A stretch of 5,998 nt of DNA from an uncultured Desulfovibrio sp. (GTDB lineage: Bacteria; Desulfobacterota; Desulfovibrionia; Desulfovibrionales; Desulfovibrionaceae). The notes beneath the pieces are model-generated. The model made no database searches. It was not told where the DNA came from and worked only from the letters and a program-made list of their open reading frames with translations. The stretch lies in the NCBI GenBank assembly GCA_900553145.1, contig USCL01000233.1:1-5998 (forward strand), read 5' to 3'. Shown here in pieces: positions 1 through 5,998 of the stretch (positions are counted from its first letter, which is position 1; the number at the start of each line of letters is the position of its first letter). The position numbers and the translations under genes are program-made.

Positions 1-20
1 CCCCAGAGGAAATCTTGCAT

Positions 21-173
21 ATGACCATTGACTCATTGATAAAAACCAATGAGCAAGCACGCGTCATCCTCGTCAACGTCCTATGGGGCATGGGCCTTGC
101 TGGCTTGGCTGGCCGCGCTGGCCTTGTTCCTTATCTGGCTGGGCTGGGTCCTTTTTTCCGTCTCCCCCGCTGA
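21..173 (+). other. Short ORF with a good ribosome site, overlapping the cytochrome start out of frame
   Basis: An ATG at 21 opens a 50-codon frame that ends at TGA 171-173. It is preceded by AGAGGA at 5-10 with a 10-base gap, the only convincing Shine-Dalgarno sequence near the start of the cytochrome gene. The first residues (MTIDSLIKTNEQ) look protein-like, but the rest is a shadow of the cytochrome's membrane anchor read in another frame. It may be a leader peptide whose translation carries ribosomes to the cytochrome ATG at 49. It may instead be the true cytochrome N-terminus, displaced by one base in the A run at 41-45: removing one A would join it in frame as MTIDSLIKPMSKHASS. It may also be chance. 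The end of an upstream gene could lie in this stretch too (in-frame stops at 22-24 and 29-31). Confidence 0.25.
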
Positions 174-1890
174 GGAAAAAGCCGAGGGCGCAGCCTCCCC
201 GGTCGCTGCGCAAAACGATCCCGGCACGGTGCTGGACAATCTGCCCGCTCAGGGTTCGCTGGCGGCTCCCAGCATGCCTTTTACGGCCTCTCAGGAGTAT
301 GTGCTGACCGGGGCCGGGCTGCAGGGCTTTTATCAGACATCCGCGCCGAATGACGTCTGGACCCTTTCCTATCCCGAGCCGCAGCTCAACGCGCAGCTCA
401 TCAGGCGTGGCCCGCCCATGCCGGAGATCGTGGCTCAGGGCGTCGACGTGACGTGGGAACTGAGCCCGCAAGCCGGGTTGGCGGAAGGCGCCGCCGTGCG
501 CCAAGGACGGATGGAGGCCGTGGAGGATTCCTTTTTCGCGGCGTCGATTCCCGTGAGCGCCATGAACGCCGAAGGTGTCCTTGATCCGTATCCGGTGGTC
601 ACGCTGCGGGCAAAGGACGGGAAGACCGGCAAACTGCTGGCGGAAAGCGCCGCCGTGCTGGCTGTTTCTCCCGGTTTCGGCTGTGCCCACTGCCACGCGA
701 ACGCGGGGACGGCCATCTTGGAAGTGCACGACCGGCACCAGTCCACCCACCTCATGGAGCAGTACGCCAAGGGGGAGGTCGTCGATTGCCGTTCCTGCCA
801 TGTCGGCCTGAAAGACGGGCGGACAGCCGGAGGGGAAGGGAAGGCCGGGCCCGAGCTCAGCGTTTCCGCATCCATCCACGGCTGGCACGCCACGTATTTG
901 GCCGACAGGGGCGCTGACGCCTGCAAGACCTGCCATGTGGATCTGGGCCGTACGGGGGATGACCCGAAGAGTGCGCCGCGCCGCCTGTTCGCCCGTGATT
1001 TCCATGTGGATCGCGGGCTCTCCTGCGTGCGTTGCCACGGGTTCATGGAAGATCATTCCTTGGCCTTGCTCAAAGCCGAGCTGGCGGCGGGCCTGCCTCA
1101 GGCCGGCAAACTCATGGCTGGCATCAAGGCGCGCGAGGTTCCTTTGGACAAGATCAAGGGACGCCTGCCTTGGATACAGGAGCCGGACTGTACCAGCTGC
1201 CACAATTTTTCGGAAAAGCCCAACCTGCTCACCGCGTCGGCCTTCAATAAATGGACGCCAAGGGACGAAGGGTTGTCCGGCCTCTTCAGCAGGCGCCGGG
1301 ACGACATGCTCATGGTGCGTTGCATCGTCTGCCACGGTGCGCCGCATGCCGTGTATCCGGCAACGAACCCTCTTGCCGGCAACCTCGACAACATGCCGCC
1401 TCTCCAATATCAGCAGCAGGCGGCCACGCTCGGGAGCTACGGCAACTGCGCGCTGTGCCACGGCCAGCCCATGGATTTTTCGGCGCACCATCCTCTGGTG
1501 CAGTGGAGTGAAACGGAAATCCATGTGCCGTCCGGCGCGCGGCGGATCATGCCTCCGGCCCGGTTCTCCCATCAGGCGCACACGCCCCTGATCAATTGTA
1601 CCACCTGCCACCATACGGGATACGAGGACGGCAAGTCCTTGCTGTGCACGAGTTCCGGCTGCCATGACGGCCTGACCGCCACGTTGCGCGCGGACAAGGA
1701 CGCCAAACCGGCGCCGAATCCCCATTATTTCTATAATGCTTTTCACGGGCCATACCCAAGTTGCCTCGCCTGCCATACCGAATCGCTCGCGGCGGGCAAA
1801 CCGGCGGGGCCCACGGACTGCAAGGCCTGCCATCAGGCGCCTTCGCCTTTATGGGATTCCCATGGGGCGAAGGCGGGCAATGCCGACTGA
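49..1890 (+). CDS. Membrane-anchored 11-heme cytochrome c with a C-terminal class III (c3-like) domain
   Basis: This is probably a periplasmic electron carrier of anaerobic respiration, held in the inner membrane by an N-terminal helix (about residues 13-39, rich in Leu, Ala and Trp). No clear signal-peptidase site follows, so the helix is likely an uncleaved anchor. Residues 60-210 carry no heme and look like a beta-rich domain. Ten CxxCH heme sites start at Cys 212, 247, 292, 326, 381, 425, 467, 517, 572 and 591; one CX4CH site starts at Cys 533. The last four sites, with an upstream FSHQAH that offers axial His ligands and an AFHG before heme 10, match the layout of class III cytochrome c3, where CX4CH sites are typical. 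The first seven hemes are spaced more widely and I assign them to no named family. ATG 49 is the first possible start after in-frame stops at 37-42, but it lacks a good ribosome site. Heme content is certain; the redox partner is unknown and no oxidoreductase subunit is in view. Confidence 0.93.
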   Translation: MSKHASSSSTSYGAWALLAWLAALALFLIWLGWVLFSVSPAEEKAEGAASPVAAQNDPGTVLDNLPAQGSLAAPSMPFTASQEYVLTGAGLQGFYQTSAPNDVWTLSYPEPQLNAQLIRRGPPMPEIVAQGVDVTWELSPQAGLAEGAAVRQGRMEAVEDSFFAASIPVSAMNAEGVLDPYPVVTLRAKDGKTGKLLAESAAVLAVSPGFGCAHCHANAGTAILEVHDRHQSTHLMEQYAKGEVVDCRSCHVGLKDGRTAGGEGKAGPELSVSASIHGWHATYLADRGADACKTCHVDLGRTGDDPKSAPRRLFARDFHVDRGLSCVRCHGFMEDHSLALLKAELAAGLPQAGKLMAGIKAREVPLDKIKGRLPWIQEPDCTSCHNFSEKPNLLTASAFNKWTPRDEGLSGLFSRRRDDMLMVRCIVCHGAPHAVYPATNPLAGNLDNMPPLQYQQQAATLGSYGNCALCHGQPMDFSAHHPLVQWSETEIHVPSGARRIMPPARFSHQAHTPLINCTTCHHTGYEDGKSLLCTSSGCHDGLTATLRADKDAKPAPNPHYFYNAFHGPYPSCLACHTESLAAGKPAGPTDCKACHQAPSPLWDSHGAKAGNAD

Positions 1891-1924
1891 GCCGGGCCGC
1901 CCGCCGGAACACCCGGCCCGGCTC
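1889..1924 (+). terminator. GC-rich stem-loop overlapping the cytochrome stop codon
   Basis: An 11-base perfect inverted repeat (1889-1899 with 1914-1924, GAGCCGGGCCG and its complement) encloses a 14-base loop. The left arm begins inside the TGA stop codon. No T tract follows, so it may act as a 3' mRNA-stabilising structure or a pause site rather than a classical intrinsic terminator. Confidence 0.5.
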
Positions 1925-1955
1925 CGGCGCGGCAACGCTCGGGCATGAACGGCGA

Positions 1956-1984
1956 AAGGGCCGAGGGGAAATCCCTTGGCCCTT
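1956..1984. terminator. Probable terminator hairpin between convergent genes
   Basis: A 12-pair stem (1956-1967 with 1973-1984, one G-U pair) has a short GAAAT loop. The arms start with AA and end with TT, so the outer pairs are A-T in both directions and the element could serve the cytochrome on the plus strand. The following TTGTTG is only weakly T-rich. It lies about 66 bases past the cytochrome stop and about 200 bases past the regulator stop. Confidence 0.5.
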
Positions 1985-2190
1985 GTTGCATGCGGAGATC
2001 CCCCATGAGGCTTTTTTGACGGGGCCCATCGTGGAAACCCGCCGCACAGAAGGGTGTCCCGTAGCGTCTCAAGCGGGCGCGCTCCTATTCCGGCGAGCCT
2101 TTTCCGTATTACGAGAGGCAGGTACGCCTTCCGGTACGTCCTGTCGCGGGCGCGCAAGGCTGCGAAAAAGGTTAAGCAGCGCGGGATGCG
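1985..2190. other. Convergent intergenic stretch with no recognised gene
   Basis: This is the rest of the gap between the 3' ends of the cytochrome and regulator genes. It has a run of six T at 2012-2017 without a matching stem before it. A nine-base direct repeat CGGGCGCGC occurs near 2074 and 2148, and GGTACG occurs twice near 2120-2140. Open frames crossing it are continuations of shadow frames with no ribosome site or recognisable protein. I see no RNA gene and no clear terminator for the minus-strand regulator here. Confidence 0.4.
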
Positions 2191-5100
2191 TCAGCGCAGT
2201 GCGATGCCGTGCTTTTTGAGTTTTGTGTACAGTGTTGAACGCTTGAGCTCGAGCAGTTCCGTCATGCCCTTTTCCCCGTACACGCGGCCCGAGGCGATGT
2301 TGAAGACATGCTCGAGGTAGCGCCGTTCCAGTTCGTCGAGCGTGGGGATGTCTTCGACGACGAACCCGTGGCGTTGCGGCGTTTCCCCGCCGGTTTTCCG
2401 GTGCGGCGGCGAGTGGGGCGCGTTCAGGGCCGGAAGCCGGTTCAGGATGACCGCCCGTTCGATCACGTTCTTGAGTTCCCTGATGTTCCCGGGCCAGCCG
2501 TAGCTGCGGAGGAGGGCGGTTTCCTCTTGGTTCAGCGCGAACGGGAGCTGGTTGTAGCGGCGGCAGAAGTGTTCCATGAAGTTCTGCACGAGCGGGATGA
2601 TGTCCTGCTTGCGTTCGCGCAGCGGCGGCAGCATGAGCGGCACGACTGAAATGCGGTACAGCAGATCCTCGCGGAACGTGCCTTCCTGCACTTCCTGCCA
2701 CAGGTTTTTATTTGTGGCGGTGATGAGCCGGAACGAGGAATAGATTTCCCGCGTGCCGCCGACCCGGATAAACCGCTGCTCCTGAAGGACACGGAGGAGT
2801 TTTGTCTGGATCGCCGGAGGGATGTCGCCCACCTCGTCGATGAAAAGCGTCCCTTCGTCGGCCATTTCGAAGAAGCCGAGCTTCTGCTTGATGGCCCCGG
2901 TGAACGCGCCGCGCTCATGGCCGAAGAATTCGCTCTCGAAAAGGTGCTCTGGCGTGCTCGCGGGGTGGACCGCGACGAAGGGGCCGCTGCGGCGGCTCAT
3001 CAGGTGGATCTGCCGGGCCATGACCTCCTTCCCCACGCCGGTTTCCCCCAAGATGAGCACGGGCGCATCCGTCACGCTCACGTGCCTGACCTGTTCGAGC
3101 AGCTCCCCGAGGCCGGCCCCGAAGGTGGGGGCAATGTTCCTGTCCTCTTGCAGCACGACGGACTGGAAGCGTTCCTTTTGATGCCGGGATTCCTCGTCGC
3201 GCACTTTTTTGAGGCGCAGGGCGGAGCGCACTTCCGAGGCGAACAGGTAGGACAGGGTATGGAGTTCCGGCTGGTGCAAATGGGCGAAGGAGCCGTCGGT
3301 AAAGGTGCTGTCCAGATAGAGCAGCCACAGGCCGGATTCGCCGATGTCGAGGGGCAGGCAGAGCCCCTGTTCGCCGCGCTCCGGGCCGGATCGGCCAGTG
3401 GAAAAGCCGTTGAGCCATTCAAGGCACGGGCGCATCTGTTCGCTTTTCAGCTCCATGTCGGTCAGGTTGACGGCGGCGGCGCAGGCAAGCCCGTTGCCCT
3501 CGTCCCGCCGGAACAGCGCCCCGCGTTCCGATTTCAGCTCCTTTTGGGCGATGGCGACCAGACGGTGCAGGGCGCTGGCCAGGCACGTTTCGTTCGAGAG
3601 CGCGTTGAAGGCCCGGTGGCAGCGTTCCACGCAGGAGTCCTGCGGGTGGGGCCCGCCGCTGGGGGCGGGCAGCCTGTTCCCCGGGGCATGGCGGGTCAGC
3701 AGGAGGACCATTTGCTGGTAGGAAACGCTCCGGCCGACGCGGACCCCGGAACAGGCTTCGGCCTGATCGCGCAGGGCCGCCGCCGAGGCCGTGTCGCCGG
3801 TGCGCTCGAGGACATCCGCCAGCACATTGGCGCTGAGGGCCTCCTCCCGGCGGTCGCCGGTTCCGGCAATGCTGTCCAAGCTTTCCCGCAGCAAGGCCTG
3901 TTCGCGTTCGGGATCTCCGCCGCGATCCCGCAGCCGGAGCGCCTCGACCCGCAGCGCCGCTCCCCGGAGCTGGCGGTTGGCCCCTTCTCCGAGTTTTTTT
4001 ATGGTGAGGTCGAGCGGGTAGCGCGGAATCGGCGGAAAGCCCGCCTTCTCCAGCGCATAGAGCATATCGAGGTTGAGCGGGTCTTCGAAGGGGACGTGCG
4101 GCGCGCTGGGGGAAACGCCCCTTGCGGCCTGCCCGGTGAGCAGGGCGTGGGCGGCCCGGAGGCGGCCGTTCAGGTAATGGTAGAGCGCGATGCCCCGGAC
4201 GGTGCTGATGGCGGTCTTGTTGTACTGCTTGGAATCGAACGCCATGAACAGGCAGTCCAGGTTGAGGAGGGCGGCGTCCATGTCCCCGACGCGGAGCATG
4301 GCGAAGGCCAGATGCAGCATCCAGAACATGGAGAGCATGTGATCCCCGGCGAGGGCCGCCGTGCGCCGGGACGATTCGTTGATGCCGAGCGAGAGGTGGT
4401 ATTGGCGCAGGTAGAACGCGGACTGGCTGGCGCAGGATGCCAGCAGCATGGCGAAGCGCCGGTATTTCCAGCCGTAGGCGTCCAGCTTTTGGTCATAATA
4501 TTTCAAGACATGCGGATATTCGCCGCGCACGTAGTGCAGGATGCCCCGGAACAGCGGCAGGCAGTCCTGCATCTCCTTGTCGCCGAGATCCGGAAGTTCC
4601 CCGAGCCGCTCCACATGCCGGGAAATATCCTGCGGCAACGGCTCATCGGAAAACACCTTGAGATAGCATCCGAAAATGGCCACCAGCGTCCTGAAGCGCT
4701 CGTTGCCGGACTGCTGCGTCAGGGCATAGGCGACGGGCGTGAGCTTGACCGCCATCTGCATCTGATCGTTGAGGAACAGGCACAGGCTCTGCACGATGAG
4801 GACCAGCTCCGCGTACTGCGAGCTTTTCTGGAAGGCCGCGTTGGCGTGGGCTTCCCCCCAGTCCCGCAGGTACCGGATGACGAATTCGAGGCAGAGAAGG
4901 GTTTCCGGGGATTGCTGGTTCAGTTCTTCATCCAGATACCGCACCACGTGTTCGCATTCTTCAAGCGTGGCGTCCGGGAGGAGGAACCCCAGATAGTGGG
5001 GCATCCGTGAGTCGGGGATCTTGGCCCGGACCGTAGCGGCCAGCGCGTCGAGCAGGGGCGGCGGGACGGGGCCGCAGGTCCACGCCGTCCCCGTTCTAGC

Positions 5101-5268
5101 GGCGAGGGCCGCGCCCTCCAACTCCGACAGGAGCTGCCGGACGTTTTCTTCGGGCTGCGCGGTGATAAGCGAGAGGTGCCTCTCGCTGAGCGGCGTGGCC
5201 GAAAGGCGGAGCGAGAGCGTCAACGCGGCGAGGGTGGGGTCCGATGGCGATACTGTCCCTGCGTACAT
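2191..5268 (-). CDS. Sigma-54-dependent enhancer-binding regulator, winged-helix/TPR-GAF-AAA+-HTH
   Basis: This is a cytoplasmic transcription activator that remodels sigma-54 RNA polymerase using ATP. The AAA+ module is complete: Walker A GETGVGKE at 741-748, GAFTGA at 787-792, Walker B TLFIDE at 807-812, an FREDLLYR arginine-finger segment at 865-872 and sensor II GWPGNIREL at 924-932. The last 30 residues hold a Fis-type HTH (MTELLELKRSTLYTKLKKHGI), of the FhlA-like kind. Residues from about 550 to 700 look like a GAF sensor domain. Residues from about 120 to 540 are helical with TPR-like pairs, and about 10-90 resemble a winged helix like those that precede TPRs in STAND-type regulators. 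There is no receiver domain, so control is probably by a ligand or a partner rather than by phosphorylation. At 1025 residues it is about twice a typical family member. The start at 5268 is chosen because GGAGG lies seven bases upstream; a longer frame from 5379 would run through the promoter and operator boxes. Its likely target is the divergent symporter promoter (inferred). Confidence 0.92.
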   Translation of the reverse strand: MYAGTVSPSDPTLAALTLSLRLSATPLSERHLSLITAQPEENVRQLLSELEGAALAARTGTAWTCGPVPPPLLDALAATVRAKIPDSRMPHYLGFLLPDATLEECEHVVRYLDEELNQQSPETLLCLEFVIRYLRDWGEAHANAAFQKSSQYAELVLIVQSLCLFLNDQMQMAVKLTPVAYALTQQSGNERFRTLVAIFGCYLKVFSDEPLPQDISRHVERLGELPDLGDKEMQDCLPLFRGILHYVRGEYPHVLKYYDQKLDAYGWKYRRFAMLLASCASQSAFYLRQYHLSLGINESSRRTAALAGDHMLSMFWMLHLAFAMLRVGDMDAALLNLDCLFMAFDSKQYNKTAISTVRGIALYHYLNGRLRAAHALLTGQAARGVSPSAPHVPFEDPLNLDMLYALEKAGFPPIPRYPLDLTIKKLGEGANRQLRGAALRVEALRLRDRGGDPEREQALLRESLDSIAGTGDRREEALSANVLADVLERTGDTASAAALRDQAEACSGVRVGRSVSYQQMVLLLTRHAPGNRLPAPSGGPHPQDSCVERCHRAFNALSNETCLASALHRLVAIAQKELKSERGALFRRDEGNGLACAAAVNLTDMELKSEQMRPCLEWLNGFSTGRSGPERGEQGLCLPLDIGESGLWLLYLDSTFTDGSFAHLHQPELHTLSYLFASEVRSALRLKKVRDEESRHQKERFQSVVLQEDRNIAPTFGAGLGELLEQVRHVSVTDAPVLILGETGVGKEVMARQIHLMSRRSGPFVAVHPASTPEHLFESEFFGHERGAFTGAIKQKLGFFEMADEGTLFIDEVGDIPPAIQTKLLRVLQEQRFIRVGGTREIYSSFRLITATNKNLWQEVQEGTFREDLLYRISVVPLMLPPLRERKQDIIPLVQNFMEHFCRRYNQLPFALNQEETALLRSYGWPGNIRELKNVIERAVILNRLPALNAPHSPPHRKTGGETPQRHGFVVEDIPTLDELERRYLEHVFNIASGRVYGEKGMTELLELKRSTLYTKLKKHGIALR

Positions 5269-5275
5269 GGCGGAA

Positions 5276-5280
5276 CCTCC
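5276..5280 (-). promoter_or_regulatory. Ribosome binding site of the regulator
   Basis: On the minus strand GGAGG ends seven bases before the ATG at 5268-5266. This strong match fixes the start and rules against the upstream in-frame ATG at 5379. A short CGGG/CCCG hairpin immediately precedes it and could affect access. Confidence 0.8.
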
Positions 5281-5286
5281 GGGCCA

Positions 5287-5345
5287 TTCCCGTTTTACGG
5301 AAAAATCCCGTTTTTGGGATTTTACAGTCCCGTTTTTTGGAAAAG
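5287..5345. promoter_or_regulatory. Three repeated operator boxes, likely enhancer sites of the sigma-54 regulator
   Basis: Three copies of a box close to TCCCGTTTTNNGGAAAA start at 5288, 5306 and 5328, with offsets of 18 and 22 bases, near two helical turns. Each is imperfectly dyadic (TCCC to GGGA or GGAA). The middle copy sits in a perfect eight-base inverted repeat (5302-5309 with 5316-5323). Measured from the expected start of the sigma-54 promoter near 5440, they lie at about -95 to -152, the usual range for activator enhancer sites. They also cover the expected start and leader of the regulator's own transcript, which would allow autorepression. Repetition and position are seen; binding by the adjacent regulator is inferred. 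Confidence 0.65.
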
Positions 5346-5346
5346 T

Positions 5347-5373
5347 CTTATAACGCCAACCCATGCCTGTCAA
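5347..5373 (-). promoter_or_regulatory. Sigma-70-like promoter of the regulator gene
   Basis: On the minus strand a perfect TTGACA (5373-5368) is followed, after 15 bases, by TATAAG (5352-5347). The spacer is two bases shorter than the ideal 17, which suggests a weak or controlled promoter. The expected start near 5340 leaves a leader of about 70 bases before the ATG at 5268. Confidence 0.55.
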
Positions 5374-5381
5374 TATCATGC

Positions 5382-5419
5382 TGAAATGCCAGCTTTTCTA
5401 TGGAATGCCATGTTGGCAT
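5382..5419. repeat. TGRAATGCCA direct repeat plus inverted copy next to the sigma-54 promoter
   Basis: TGAAATGCCA (5382-5391) and TGGAATGCCA (5401-5410) are direct repeats with a 19-base offset. ATGCCA 5405-5410 also forms a perfect inverted repeat with TGGCAT 5414-5419, the latter overlapping the -24 element of the symporter promoter. The arrangement suggests a second DNA-binding protein distinct from the one using the TCCCG boxes, but part of the similarity may come from the TGGCA of the sigma-54 element itself. Confidence 0.4.
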
Positions 5420-5429
5420 CATGCTTGCT
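5413..5429 (+). promoter_or_regulatory. Sigma-54 (-24/-12) promoter for the symporter gene
   Basis: TTGGCAT and TTGCT are placed so that GG (5415-5416) and GC (5427-5428) are separated by exactly ten bases, as sigma-54 holoenzyme requires. The consensus is TGGCAC-N5-TTGCW; the only main mismatch is T for C at 5419. The expected start is near 5440, giving a leader of about 170 bases. The neighbouring divergent gene encodes a sigma-54 activator, which supports the call. Confidence 0.75.
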
Positions 5430-5439
5430 CATCTCTAAG

Positions 5440-5610
5440 CGCCTTTTGAACGAGAATCGCCTGAGCGGCAATCCCCTTTCCGTCCTCAGGCCACTGCCTC
5501 CCCCCGCGTCATCGGCGTTTTCCCTCGTCGCCGCCGGGCGAACGAAGGGCCTCGAAACCCGGGCGCGCTTCCCCATGCCGGGAAGCGTCCCGCAACTCTC
5601 CGGGTGCAGC
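5440..5610 (+). other. Long structured 5' leader of the symporter mRNA
   Basis: Between the expected start and ATG 5611 there are two hairpins. The first pairs 5459-5468 with 5480-5491 (GCCTGAG/CTCAGGC plus CGG/CCG, with a two-base bulge). The second pairs CGCTTCCC at 5566-5573 with GGGAAGCG at 5580-5587, extended by GGG 5561-5563 with CCC 5589-5591, and ends about 20 bases before the start codon. I match neither to a known riboswitch. Neither is followed by a T tract, so any effect is more likely on translation or mRNA stability than on termination. Confidence 0.4.
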
Positions 5611-5998
5611 ATGGAAAGCTCGTTTCTTCCGTATCTGATGGCGGTCATGTGGATGTCGTTTCTTCTGCTTCTGGGCGTCTGGCTGCGCGCCAAGGTGGCG
5701 TTCCTGCAGAAATACCTTGTCCCGGCGGGGATTATCGCCGGCACGCTCGGCTTTGCGCTGATCAACATGGGCTTGATCGGCTATCCTTCGCCGGAAGGCT
5801 GGGTGCCGCTCAAGGGCGGCGATTTCGGGATGGTTTCTTTCCATCTGTTCAGTTTCGGGTTCGGGATCATCGGGCTCGGGTGTTTCAGCGCGCACACCAA
5901 GGGCCGCAGCATGACGCTCATCAAGGGCGCGCTGTGGATCGACCTGTTGTTCTGGCTCGGCATTAGCCTGTTGCTGTTCCAGCTTGCGTGCTTTGGCA
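5611..5998 (+). CDS. GltS-like sodium:solute (glutamate-type) symporter, N-terminal part
   Basis: This is an inner-membrane secondary transporter, probably sodium-coupled uptake of glutamate or a related organic anion. The 129 residues in view show about four hydrophobic segments (near 4-25, 35-57, 74-94 and 103-127) with short charged loops. The segment LRAKVAFLQKYLVPAGIIAG (25-44) matches the pattern in GltS of a basic loop, then xFLxKYxxPxxxxG leading into the second helix. The frame is open to the window end, so the gene is cut, not broken. ATG 5611 is preferred because it puts the first helix at the N-terminus as in GltS; the site before it (GGGTG, close by) is weak. In-frame ATGs at 5575 and 5410 would add Pro-rich, non-membrane sequence, and 5410 lies upstream of the sigma-54 start. 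Substrate is not certain: family assignment is moderately firm, specificity is a guess. Confidence 0.75.
   Translation, partial: MESSFLPYLMAVMWMSFLLLLGVWLRAKVAFLQKYLVPAGIIAGTLGFALINMGLIGYPSPEGWVPLKGGDFGMVSFHLFSFGFGIIGLGCFSAHTKGRSMTLIKGALWIDLLFWLGISLLLFQLACFG

Noticed and set aside
73..1833. 586-codon open frame antisense to the cytochrome
   Set aside because: It is a GC-rich shadow: Arg/Gly/His-rich with no recognisable fold, while the opposite strand carries eleven heme motifs.
1945..2019. 24-codon frame in the convergent intergenic stretch
   Set aside because: It has no ribosome site and runs through the 1956-1984 hairpin; nothing in it looks like a protein.
3614..3640. CVERCH in the regulator as a possible heme site
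   Set aside because: The spacing is CX3CH in a cytoplasmic protein with no export signal; it looks like chance.
2917..5010. 697-codon plus-strand open frame
   Set aside because: It lies antisense to the regulator, has low-complexity composition (runs of Gly, Val, Glu, Gln), no ribosome site and no known motif.
5302..5323. Inverted repeat in the regulator leader as an intrinsic terminator or attenuator
   Set aside because: The stem has only three G-C pairs and only a short T run; it is better explained as the middle copy of the three operator boxes, although an RNA role is not excluded.
5269..5379. N-terminal extension of the regulator from ATG 5379
   Set aside because: It would translate the operator boxes and lie upstream of the likely promoter; ATG 5268 has GGAGG at ideal spacing.
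5410..5610. In-frame upstream starts (5410, 5575) for the symporter
   Set aside because: 5410 is upstream of the expected sigma-54 transcript start, neither has a ribosome site, and the added residues do not resemble GltS N-termini.

Overview
The window looks like chromosomal DNA from a GC-rich anaerobic Desulfobacterota, most likely of the Desulfovibrionaceae (Desulfovibrio/Bilophila type). This is an inference from three things: a large membrane-anchored multiheme cytochrome c whose C-terminal domain looks like a class III (c3-type) tetraheme module, a sigma-54 activator of FhlA-like layout, and a GltS-like sodium symporter. The species cannot be named from the sequence alone.

Layout: (1) 1-48 is the end of whatever lies upstream; it holds a Shine-Dalgarno-like AGAGGA and an alternative ATG in another frame. 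(2) 49-1890 (+) encodes an 11-heme cytochrome c of 613 residues with an N-terminal membrane anchor. (3) 1891-2190 is a convergent intergenic stretch with two strong hairpins and no credible gene. (4) 2191-5268 (-) encodes a 1025-residue sigma-54-dependent enhancer-binding protein: a winged-helix/TPR-like sensor half, a GAF-like domain, a complete AAA+ module with GAFTGA, and a Fis-type HTH. (5) 5269-5610 is a compact divergent control region. (6) 5611-5998 (+) is the start of a GltS-like sodium:solute symporter, cut by the window end.

The most informative part is the divergent control region. It holds a good sigma-54 promoter (GG at 5415-5416, GC at 5427-5428, correct 10-base spacing) pointing at the symporter. 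Three near-identical TCCCGTTTT-type boxes lie about 100-150 bases upstream of its expected start, where enhancer sites of a sigma-54 activator are normally found. A sigma-70-like promoter (TTGACA / TATAAG) drives the regulator, and the boxes fall on its expected start and leader. The simplest model, an inference, is that the regulator senses a solute or metabolic state through its TPR/GAF half, binds the boxes, switches on the symporter with sigma-54 and represses its own gene. The cytochrome is transcribed convergently to the regulator and need not belong to this circuit.

I saw no CRISPR array, insertion sequence, tRNA or rRNA. The long antisense frames opposite the cytochrome and the regulator are shadows of GC-rich coding sequence. 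Nothing here demands a wholly new system; the regulator-operator-transporter module and the cytochrome architecture are the points worth following up.
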